From: an uncultured Bartonella sp. | GTDB lineage: Bacteria; Pseudomonadota; Alphaproteobacteria; Rhizobiales; Rhizobiaceae | DNA length: 64,000 nt | Assembly: GCF_945277285.1 (NCBI RefSeq) | Contig: NZ_CALYPR010000001.1 | Location: 124,001 to 188,000 of the forward strand | Direction of reading: 5' to 3' | Part shown: piece after piece, positions 57,184 to 64,000 of the stretch | Layout: each line of letters starts with the position of its first letter | How positions within the stretch are numbered: the first letter of the stretch is position 1 | The notes under the pieces: model-generated | What the model was told of the DNA's origin: nothing | The model's database searches: none | What the model saw: the letters and a program-made list of their open reading frames with translations, nothing else | Program-made: the position numbers and the translations under genes

Positions 57184-58116
57184 CTAGCCAATAAGACCAA
57201 TATCCTTCATCTTATCAATGACTTCCTGATTGACCTTCCCTGTCACAGTAAGACTGAACATTTTCTGAAATTTTTTCAACGCTTCAGCCGTGTTGTCATC
57301 TTCCTTTCCCGTAACCACAACAGTGTCATCGCCAAATGCCCGCAATGCTGCTTGGACATGCATAATATCGGCAGCATCTGCCTTGAAATTATTGTCGTCT
57401 TTGGCAGACTGCTGAGTAGTTGTTTCGATTTGAATCTTCGGTGCCTCTGTAGCTGCATTATTTATAGGAGAGTGTTGATTATTGAGCGATTGTGTTGTCA
57501 CACGATCAACCGTACCATTTTTCGGCATGACACCACTAATAAGTGAAGCAATATCATCTTGTGGTTTCATTTGTTGATTGGAAGCATGAGCTGGATCGAC
57601 TTTCTGGTACCAGAGAGCGATGGCATTTCTTGTTTTTGGTCCATCAAGACCGTCTAATGGGCCATCATAAAGCCCCAACGCTGCCAGCTTTTTTTGAACA
57701 TCCAACAAATTATCGGGAAGCGTATTGCCGGAGACAGCGGCTTCTTTTTGTGTCACAACCGGTTGTTTAGCTGGAGAAGACGTCGTTGTTGAAGAGGTGA
57801 CAGCATTCGATTGCAAATCAGGCTTGGCCAAGTCTGTATTGTTAGAATCGGCTAATGGATGACTAGCAAATGGACGTGTCTCGATGAAAACAGCATGATT
57901 GCTGGCACTTTGGTAAAACAAGGCATTGAATGTGACGAAGCTGAAGCCTATCAAAAACAGAAAAAAGCCGCATGCCATTAACGGATTTTTGCGGGCATGA
58001 CGTAAAATCCACCCTGCAAACAGTTGCAGCAAATGGCCTAATTCAGCAAAGATAGTCAAAATGAAACTACGCTGTTTTACGGTTCGAGTTCGGGGCGTTT
58101 TTCGTTGTCTTACCAT
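57184..58116 (-). CDS. Membrane-anchored peptidoglycan-binding-domain protein
   Basis: Encodes 310 aa. A highly basic N-terminus (about 1-18), a transmembrane helix (about 46-68), then two PG_binding_1 modules: LLDVQKKLAALGLYDGPLDGLDGPKTRNAIALWYQ (about 145-180) and IMHVQAALRAFGDDTVVVTGKEDDNTAEALKKFQ (about 250-285). Low-complexity Ser/Thr/Asn linkers separate them. The start lies 50 bp inside the end of the upstream histidine kinase gene, so expression is tightly linked. It probably senses or anchors to the cell wall; no catalytic domain is seen. Confidence 0.82.
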   Translation of the reverse strand: MVRQRKTPRTRTVKQRSFILTIFAELGHLLQLFAGWILRHARKNPLMACGFFLFLIGFSFVTFNALFYQSASNHAVFIETRPFASHPLADSNNTDLAKPDLQSNAVTSSTTTSSPAKQPVVTQKEAAVSGNTLPDNLLDVQKKLAALGLYDGPLDGLDGPKTRNAIALWYQKVDPAHASNQQMKPQDDIASLISGVMPKNGTVDRVTTQSLNNQHSPINNAATEAPKIQIETTTQQSAKDDNNFKADAADIMHVQAALRAFGDDTVVVTGKEDDNTAEALKKFQKMFSLTVTGKVNQEVIDKMKDIGLIG

Positions 58117-59218
58117 TGTTCCTAAATTGTGTTTCTGAAGTTAAACGATATCCGGTGTCTGATGCACCATTATTGTTATCAAGAGTGGCTAGCGAATTTT
58201 GAATCTGATTGCCCGATACTATTGATTGGGAAATAGGCAAGAGCAGCCTTACCTTTGTCCCTTTACCTTTTTGACTTTCAAATGAGATTTGCCCCTTTGC
58301 CTGCTTGACCAGGTCAAATACCATAGACAGCCCTAATCCAACGCCTTCAATTTTACAGGCAACCACATCGGACGCACGCAAGAATGGTATACCCAAACGC
58401 GCGATATGTTGGTCATCCATTCCAATGCCATTGTCCTCGATTGAAAGCTCACAATAACCATCTTTTATTACTGCGATAGCTATTCCGATATGCCCATCAT
58501 CACTGCTATATTTGATGGCGTTTGATATCAGATTGAAGCATATTTGGCGCAACGACAAAGTGTCAACGCAACAGGCCACCGGCTGCATAATATGAGAGAC
58601 CTCAATAGTGCGGTGACCGTGCAAAGGTAAAGTCAGTTCCAATGTCTCTTTCACCACATTTTCGACAAAACAGTTATCTTGCGTGTTTTCGTCTGAAAGC
58701 TGTTTGCAGTCTTTTAAGGTCTTATTGACAATGGCAAGTAGATGGTTGCCGGCTTTTTTAATCATCGCTATATATTCGCGACGTTTGTCAGCATCTGTTT
58801 TTTGCCGATCGACGTAATCGAGAAGATCGGCAAATCCCAGTATTGCATTAAGCGGAGTGCGCATTTCATGGGCTGCACGAGCAAAAGGCGAAACCGTTTT
58901 CATTCCGATATCGTCGATTTCGTTTGTGTTTGCTTCAATACCGAGATTTATCAAATTTTTGCCCGTTTTAAGACAACTTAGTCTTACAGGTATAAAACGC
59001 GTGCGATCGCAACCGTTCATCCGTATGGAAATAGGAGATGCTGTTTGATGTTCTCGTATATCCGCAAGAAAAGATAACAAGACGATGCGATCATTAATAT
59101 GGACATGATTTGACAATGCATCGCTTTGTTTCAAACATCCAAGAAAACAATCCGGCGACGTAGTCTCAAGGACGATACCCTGACTATTGACGTTGAGAGT
59201 AATATTCAACCTATCCAT
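58067..59218 (-). CDS. Soluble PAS-type histidine kinase
   Basis: Encodes 383 aa with no transmembrane segment. An N-terminal PAS-like region (about 1-100), phosphoacceptor H117 in RAAHEMRTPLNAILGFADLL, N-box CFNLISNAIKYSSD, G-box DNGIGMDDQHIARLG and GVGLGLSMVFDLV, followed by a 50-residue disordered tail. No response regulator is adjacent, so the partner is unknown. The gene overlaps the start of the PG-binding membrane protein gene by 50 bp. Confidence 0.88.
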   Translation of the reverse strand: MDRLNITLNVNSQGIVLETTSPDCFLGCLKQSDALSNHVHINDRIVLLSFLADIREHQTASPISIRMNGCDRTRFIPVRLSCLKTGKNLINLGIEANTNEIDDIGMKTVSPFARAAHEMRTPLNAILGFADLLDYVDRQKTDADKRREYIAMIKKAGNHLLAIVNKTLKDCKQLSDENTQDNCFVENVVKETLELTLPLHGHRTIEVSHIMQPVACCVDTLSLRQICFNLISNAIKYSSDDGHIGIAIAVIKDGYCELSIEDNGIGMDDQHIARLGIPFLRASDVVACKIEGVGLGLSMVFDLVKQAKGQISFESQKGKGTKVRLLLPISQSIVSGNQIQNSLATLDNNNGASDTGYRLTSETQFRNNGKTTKNAPNSNRKTA

Positions 59219-59520
59219 TGTTCCGATTCAAACCTTGTCGCTTACAATTCGGCGCCAAATTTTGACACTGCCTTGCTTATAAAAAACAACTTTGCTTTTT
59301 GGATGCTAATTTGGGGACAAGTTTTTAACGAAAAGATAATAAATGATATAAAGGAGCTACCTAACGCAGGTCTTTGACACTATGGTTAACAACTTCACCG
59401 AGAAACATATCGACAGCATCGTTTTTTCGAAAAAAAATTTATTTTTGTAAATCTTTCGTCAATCATAAATTGTTAGATTATTTTTCCTGCTCATTTGTAA
59501 CTGCGTTGTGTCGGGGCGTT

Positions 59521-60000
59521 ATGATCCGTTTTTTTATAAAATCATTCTGCTTTCTAACTCTTTTCCTTGTCGTTATTTCGTTTTTCGGTTCGTCAGGAAA
59601 AAATAACGGGTCACAGCCTGATCAATATATGAACACAGTTGAAGCTTTGTTGGCAGTCAAGAACACAGTCAACGACCTCGGCAATTTTTGTGAACGTAAC
59701 TCGGACACCTGTGAAACAGGAAAAACCTTTTTCGGTTCGCTTGGCGAGCGTGCTCGCGATGGAGCGAGGCTCGCCTATGAATATCTTGATAGAACCTTTG
59801 GTAGCGACAGAAGTGAAAATAAGATTCCACCCGAAAACATTAATACCGGTTCCATAACATCGGACAATGACCGGGACGTGAAAAAACGGGGTGAAGATAA
59901 ATCAACGCCTGCCAAATCCGCGTCTCCTGCCAACACGGCAAATAAGCCTTCAACAGTTGCTTCACAGCAAAAGCGGCAGCTACCACAAAAATCACAGTGA
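59521..60000 (+). CDS. DUF5330 family protein
   Basis: Encodes 159 aa. A signal-anchor (MIRFFIKSFCFLTLFLVVISFFG), then a short conserved part (VEALLAVKNTVNDLGNFCERNSDTCETGKTFFGSLGERARDGARLAYEYLDR) with two cysteines, and a low-complexity Ser/Lys/Pro-rich tail. This matches the rhizobial DUF5330 family. ATG 59521 is preferred over an in-frame extension 49 codons longer, which has no membrane or family character. Function is unknown. Confidence 0.78.
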   Translation: MIRFFIKSFCFLTLFLVVISFFGSSGKNNGSQPDQYMNTVEALLAVKNTVNDLGNFCERNSDTCETGKTFFGSLGERARDGARLAYEYLDRTFGSDRSENKIPPENINTGSITSDNDRDVKKRGEDKSTPAKSASPANTANKPSTVASQQKRQLPQKSQ

Positions 60001-60104
60001 TAAAAAAGAAGTTTTCCTAAAAATTTACTTTTTTTGTTAACAGGCGTAAATGAGACCATATCGCTATTGAACAATTTTAGGAAAAATTAGAATTACAATC
60101 GATT

Positions 60105-60530
60105 ATGATGGATACAATTGACGATATTTTAGAAAGTTTTTCTCTTCTTGACGATTGGGAAGACCGCTATCGTTACGTTATTGAACTCGGACGAGAGCTG
60201 CCCCCTTATCCCGAACATGCACGGGATGAAGCACATAAAGTTCCAGGTTGCGTTAGTCAGGTTTGGTTATTGACAAAACATGGTGAGGGGTGTGACCCCG
60301 TAATGACATTCCAAGGTGACTCTGACGCCCATATAGTGCGTGGACTTGTCTATATATTGATTACATTTTATTCTGGCAAAAAAGCCTCTGAAATACGCGA
60401 TGCCGATGTTGAACGCGTTTTAAAAACTCTAGGTCTTGACGAAAATTTAACTCCACAGAGATCGAATGGCCTGAGATCAATGGTTGAGCGCATCCGTTCG
60501 GAAGCTAAAAATATACTTCGAAACGATTAA
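60105..60530 (+). CDS. sufE: Cysteine desulfuration protein SufE
   Basis: Encodes 141 aa. Accepts sulfane sulfur from SufS and passes it to SufB in iron-sulfur cluster assembly. The acceptor cysteine is C49 in HKVPGCVSQVWL. The N-terminal FSLLDDWEDRYRYVIELGRELPP and the C-terminal GLRSMVERI are typical. It stands apart from any suf operon and is followed by a strong bidirectional terminator. Confidence 0.95.
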   Translation: MMDTIDDILESFSLLDDWEDRYRYVIELGRELPPYPEHARDEAHKVPGCVSQVWLLTKHGEGCDPVMTFQGDSDAHIVRGLVYILITFYSGKKASEIRDADVERVLKTLGLDENLTPQRSNGLRSMVERIRSEAKNILRND

Positions 60531-60582
60531 ATTATTTCCACTACCAGTAAATTATTTCAAAATAACAATTATATTAAAATAA

Positions 60583-60612
60583 AAAAGAGCACTCTTTTAA
60601 AAGTGCTCTTTT
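60583..60612. terminator. Bidirectional terminator between sufE and mucR
   Basis: AAAAGAGCACT pairs perfectly with AGTGCTCTTTT around an 8-base loop, with A and T tracts on both sides. It should end transcription of sufE from the plus strand and mucR from the minus strand. Confidence 0.9.
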
Positions 60613-60636
60613 AAAAATCAAGTCCAATAATAAAAA

Positions 60637-61074
60637 TTATTTTGATTTTCTTTTTCCGGGCTTACGTCCCAACCCCATCTGCTTCGCCAAAGAAGAACGA
60701 GCTTCCGCATAGTTTGGTGCAACCATCGGATAATTAGGATCCAAATCCCATTTCTCACGGTATTGTTCAGGAGAAAGCTCATAATGAGTCATCAAATGAC
60801 GCTTGAGTGATTTAAACTTTTTGCCATCTTCCAAACAAATAATATAGTCTGGGAAAACCGAGCGTTTCGGGTTAACCGCCGGTTTTTGTTTTTCAACTTC
60901 AGCTTCGCCAACTTTTTCACCACCTGCTTTGACAAAAGCTGCGTGAACGTCTGCAATCAAACTAGGCAACTCTGCTGGTCTTATCGAATTATTACCGACA
61001 TAAGCAGCTACAACATCAGCAACCAGTGTGACGATGAAATCGCTCTCATTTTCGCTGACGGCTTGATCATCCAT
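60637..61074 (-). CDS. mucR: MucR/Ros family zinc-finger regulator
   Basis: Encodes 145 aa. The Ros-type finger has C80 and D83 as the first ligand pair and H93 and H97 as the second, in ICLEDGKKFKSLKRHLMTHY, followed by SPEQYREKWDL and a very basic C-terminus. MucR is an H-NS-like silencer that binds AT-rich DNA and controls virulence, exopolysaccharide and cell-cycle genes in Brucella and rhizobia. The divergent 426-bp AT-rich region upstream is a likely autoregulatory target. Confidence 0.94.
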   Translation of the reverse strand: MDDQAVSENESDFIVTLVADVVAAYVGNNSIRPAELPSLIADVHAAFVKAGGEKVGEAEVEKQKPAVNPKRSVFPDYIICLEDGKKFKSLKRHLMTHYELSPEQYREKWDLDPNYPMVAPNYAEARSSLAKQMGLGRKPGKRKSK

Positions 61075-61500
61075 CTTCTTATCCTTTTAAATTTTACTTC
61101 TGTTTAAGCTCGCTTACCCCCAGCAAGCAAATTAGACTTCATATAGCCAAGTACGAAACTTTGTCAATTACAATAAGTAAATAATTCTAGAAATTGAAAG
61201 TTCCATACTATTTCATGAATTATCTTTTTTCTAGAATTTCTATAGGTTCTCTCATACAATTATATTAAAATTAAGGCAAGACGTCCTATTTTTACCATTG
61301 TCCAAACAAAATCAGACATCTTATTCTAGTATAGATTGTATTTTTTTATAAAAAACACTGATAAATTGTATTTTTACGTTGAGATACTATATGATCGGAA
61401 ATTCTGCTATTCTGCTTGATTTTCAACATATATTGTTTGGACAGTCAAAGCTCTTAACCAAATTAACCTGCAATTTTGTTTTGCTCATCAAGGATAAATA
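61075..61500. other. AT-rich mucR-msrB intergenic region with repeated motifs
   Basis: No gene is seen. The palindrome TTCTAGAA occurs at 61185-61192 and 61229-61236, 44 bp apart, with a partial copy near 61324. The direct repeat ATTGTATTTTT occurs at 61336-61346 and 61366-61376, 30 bp apart. Both spacings approximate whole helical turns. Promoters for mucR and msrB must lie here. Confidence 0.6.
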
Positions 61501-61920
61501 ATGACAAATCCACATCAATTCAAAATAGTAAAAACAGAAAAAGAATGGCGCAATCAATTAACACCGACCCAATTCGAGATTACTCGTAACCACGCAACCG
61601 AGCGGGCTTTTTCTTCGCCGAATTTCGATACTTCAAAAGCTGGCACTTTTTGTTGTGTATGCTGTGAAAAACCACTCTATCGTTCTGAAACGAAGTATGA
61701 ATCCGGTACCGGTTGGCCAAGTTTCTATCAACCGATCAACGCAGATGCTGTTGTATTTCAGGAAGATCATTCTCATGGTATGGTACGGACAGAAGTATTA
61801 TGTGCAGATTGCGGTTCCCACCTCGGCCACGTTTTTGCCGACGGACCAAAACCAACGGGGTTACGGTATTGCATGAATGGCTATGCACTGACATACCATC
61901 CTGATAAAACAGCGAAATAA
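61501..61920 (+). CDS. msrB: Peptide methionine-(R)-sulfoxide reductase MsrB
   Basis: Encodes 139 aa, a single MsrB domain. Repairs methionine-R-sulfoxide in oxidised proteins. The zinc pairs are C52/C55 and C101/C104. The catalytic cysteine is C124 in RYCMNGYAL. GTGWPSFYQPI and GHVFADGPKPTGLRYC are the substrate-binding blocks. Oligopeptidase B follows 27 bp later on the same strand, so they may be cotranscribed. Confidence 0.96.
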   Translation: MTNPHQFKIVKTEKEWRNQLTPTQFEITRNHATERAFSSPNFDTSKAGTFCCVCCEKPLYRSETKYESGTGWPSFYQPINADAVVFQEDHSHGMVRTEVLCADCGSHLGHVFADGPKPTGLRYCMNGYALTYHPDKTAK

Positions 61921-61947
61921 AAAGACACCCCATCTTTAGGATAAAGA

Positions 61948-64000
61948 ATGAAAGAATCAGTAATTTTGCCACCTAAAACTAAAAGAATTGACCATACGGA
62001 AAAGCACCATGGCATTATCCGTCACGACTTTTACCATTGGTTGAGAGCAAAGAACTGGCAAGACGTTTTCAAAAATCCGGCATCGCTTGACAAGGATATC
62101 CGCTCCCATCTTGAAGATGAGAATGCCTATCAAAAAACCCAGATGTCCGATACGGAAGAATTACAAAAAAAGCTTTTTTCGGAAATGAAAGGGCGAATCA
62201 AGGAAGATGACAGCTCGGTACCTGTGAAAGACGGCCCTTATGCCTATGGCGTTTCTTTCACAACCGGCGGTGAGCAACCCCATTATTTCCGCACTTTACG
62301 TAATGGCGGAGAAAAAAGCATTTATATTGACGGTGATGCTTTGGCCAAAGGCAAAGATTATTTTCGTTTGGGTGCAGTCCAATATTCACCTGATCACAGC
62401 AAATGTGCATGGACGTATGATGATAAAGGATCAGAATTCTATACGATCAACATACGTAATATGGATACTCTTTCAGATAGCGATGAAACCATTGTCAATA
62501 CATCGGGTGATATCGTCTGGGACGCAAAATCCGAAGGTTTCTTTTATACCAGCGTGGACGAGAATCACCGTCCTTCAAAACTTTATTATCATCAATTGGA
62601 AAGTGCCCAAAAAACTGATAAACTGATTTTTGAAGAGAAGGATCCGGGATTTTTTCTGGGTGTTGGCGGGTCTTCTCGCAATGATGTCATCTATATTGAC
62701 ATTCATGATCATGAGACATCGGAAATCTGGCTTATCGACGCCAATGCACCTCTCAGTGCTCCGAGATGTGTCAGAAAACGGCAAAAAGGCATCGAATATA
62801 GTTTAACCGAAGGTGGCGACGTTTTTTTCATCCTGACCAATATTAACGGTGCCAAAGACTTTAAAATCATGTCAGCACCATTTGATAACCCGCAAGAAAA
62901 AAATTGGAAGGAAGTTGTGCCACATGAGCCGGGGCGCCTCATCCTTTCCCATGATGCTTACAAGAATTTTCTGGTGTGGCTAGAGCGGCACGACGGCCTG
63001 CCGAAAATCGAGCTACTTGATCGTCGCAACGGAATACGCCATTCCATTGCCTTTAAGGAGGAAACCTACTCTCTGGGGCTTCATGGGGCAGCCGAATATG
63101 ATAGTGATACGATCCGCTTTTCTTATTCCTCAATGACCACACCCAGCGAACTTTATGACTATAATATGGATAACAGAAGCCGTGTGTTACTAAAACGGCA
63201 AGAAGTACCTTCCGGACATGAACCGAAAAATTATATAACGCGACGTCTTGTCGCCAGGGCCGATGACGGTGCTGAAATTCCTGTTTCCCTTTTCTATCAC
63301 AAGGATACGAAACTTGACGGCACAGCTCCTTGCCTTCTATACGGCTATGGTGCTTATGGCATTTCCATACCTGACAGTTTCAATACCAATGCGTTATCGC
63401 TTGTTGATCGCGGTTTTGTCTATGCAATTGCCCATATTCGCGGCGGTAAAGAAAAAGGCTTCAACTGGTATGAACAGGGAAAGCACCATTTTAAACGCAA
63501 TACATTTACCGATTTTATTGCGTGCGGGCGTTTTCTCGTAGCCAAACATTTTACATCACATGACAGACTTATCGCAGAAGGCGGCTCTGCCGGTGGCATG
63601 TTGATGGGCGCTGTCGCCAACATGGCACCACAAGACTATGCAGGCATTGTTGCGGTTGTGCCGTTTGTCGATGTGCTGTCAACAATGCTTGATGCCTCGC
63701 TCCCTTTAACACCGCCAGAATGGCCCGAATGGGGCAATCCTCTTCAATCAGTGGAAGATTACGAACTGATTGCGTCATATTCGCCCTATGACAATGTGCG
63801 CGCACAAAACTATCCTGCTATTCTTGCTATGGCTGGTCTTACGGATCCGCGCGTTACCTATTGGGAACCGGCAAAATGGATTGCAAAGCTGCGCGAACTT
63901 AAAACCGATGATTATCCGGTATTGTTGCGTACCAATATGGATTCGGGTCATGCGGGTGCTTCAGGTCGCTTCTCGCGACTTGAAGAAAGCGCTTATATCT
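61948..64000 (+). CDS. ptrB: Oligopeptidase B (S9A prolyl oligopeptidase family), 3' end outside window
   Basis: The first 684 codons are present and the frame is open to the window edge; a typical family member has about 690-700. A seven-bladed propeller domain (about 70-400) precedes the hydrolase domain. The catalytic serine is S547 in EGGSAGGMLMG, the aspartate lies in GLTDPRVTYWEPAKW and the histidine in MDSGHAGASGRF. It cleaves short peptides after basic residues in the cytoplasm. The start has no strong ribosome site; AAAG before the ATG is the only candidate. Confidence 0.93.
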   Translation, partial: MKESVILPPKTKRIDHTEKHHGIIRHDFYHWLRAKNWQDVFKNPASLDKDIRSHLEDENAYQKTQMSDTEELQKKLFSEMKGRIKEDDSSVPVKDGPYAYGVSFTTGGEQPHYFRTLRNGGEKSIYIDGDALAKGKDYFRLGAVQYSPDHSKCAWTYDDKGSEFYTINIRNMDTLSDSDETIVNTSGDIVWDAKSEGFFYTSVDENHRPSKLYYHQLESAQKTDKLIFEEKDPGFFLGVGGSSRNDVIYIDIHDHETSEIWLIDANAPLSAPRCVRKRQKGIEYSLTEGGDVFFILTNINGAKDFKIMSAPFDNPQEKNWKEVVPHEPGRLILSHDAYKNFLVWLERHDGLPKIELLDRRNGIRHSIAFKEETYSLGLHGAAEYDSDTIRFSYSSMTTPSELYDYNMDNRSRVLLKRQEVPSGHEPKNYITRRLVARADDGAEIPVSLFYHKDTKLDGTAPCLLYGYGAYGISIPDSFNTNALSLVDRGFVYAIAHIRGGKEKGFNWYEQGKHHFKRNTFTDFIACGRFLVAKHFTSHDRLIAEGGSAGGMLMGAVANMAPQDYAGIVAVVPFVDVLSTMLDASLPLTPPEWPEWGNPLQSVEDYELIASYSPYDNVRAQNYPAILAMAGLTDPRVTYWEPAKWIAKLRELKTDDYPVLLRTNMDSGHAGASGRFSRLEESAYI

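Noticed and set aside
1..64000. CRISPR arrays, transposases, integrases and toxin-antitoxin pairs
   Set aside because: No regularly spaced repeats, no recognisable transposase or integrase fragment and no paired small toxin-antitoxin genes were seen on either strand.

Overview
The window looks like chromosomal DNA of a Hyphomicrobiales (Rhizobiales) alphaproteobacterium of the Brucella/Bartonella type. The support is an Omp2b-type porin, a MucR/Ros regulator, a feuN-feuP-feuQ set, the ccmI-ccmE-ccmF-ccmH order, a PleC-like kinase, DUF1491 and DUF5330 proteins, and RirA-type TGA-N9-TCA operators. Coding regions are moderately AT-rich and several intergenic regions are extremely AT-rich, which suggests a host-associated genome such as a bee-gut Bartonella or a relative. 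The species assignment is inference.

Layout. 0.2-5.3 kb: housekeeping genes (NYN/LabA-like protein, family 5 uracil-DNA glycosylase, smpB, dapA, lytic transglycosylase). 5.5-6.2 kb: a BON-like membrane protein. 6.5-13.3 kb: a heme uptake locus with a TonB-dependent receptor broken by two frameshifts, hemP, hmuS, hmuT, an unannotated 43-codon membrane ORF, hmuU and hmuV. It carries two candidate iron-responsive operators. 13.3-15.6 kb: a luciferase-like monooxygenase with two CMD/AhpD-type partners. 15.6-21.0 kb: a gene-poor, AT-rich stretch with a lone lipoprotein, tRNA-Ser(GCT), the major porin and a 1.85-kb gene desert.

21.0-26.9 kb: an aminotransferase plus DUF423 pair, then a TPP riboswitch and thiOSGED followed by a macro-domain gene. 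27-34.6 kb: a tiny exported protein, an EEP-fold hydrolase, an acyl-CoA dehydrogenase-like protein, a second uracil-DNA glycosylase (family 4-like), an EamA transporter and pepN. 34.8-44.2 kb: PleC-like kinase, glnE, an OmpR/EnvZ-type pair and a DegP protease. 44.3-48.5 kb: cytochrome c maturation genes ccmIEFH. 48.5-53 kb: a 17-kDa-antigen-like lipoprotein, an NtaA-type monooxygenase and feuNPQ. 53.3-57 kb: class A PBP, then DUF1214, DUF1254 and DUF1491 proteins. 57.1-59.2 kb: a soluble histidine kinase overlapping a peptidoglycan-binding membrane protein. 59.5-64 kb: DUF5330 protein, sufE, mucR, msrB and oligopeptidase B, which runs off the end.

Themes. Heme import, thiamine synthesis under riboswitch control and cytochrome c maturation are compact, translationally coupled operons. 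Four histidine kinases and several envelope genes (Slt, PBP1A, DegP, porin, PG-binding protein) make this a signalling and envelope-rich segment. No CRISPR array, transposase, integrase or obvious defence system was seen. The least explained items are the broken heme receptor under an apparently intact operator, the 43-codon ORF coupled to hmuU, the kinase/PG-binding overlap, the macro-domain gene behind the thi operon, and the 1.85-kb desert downstream of the porin.
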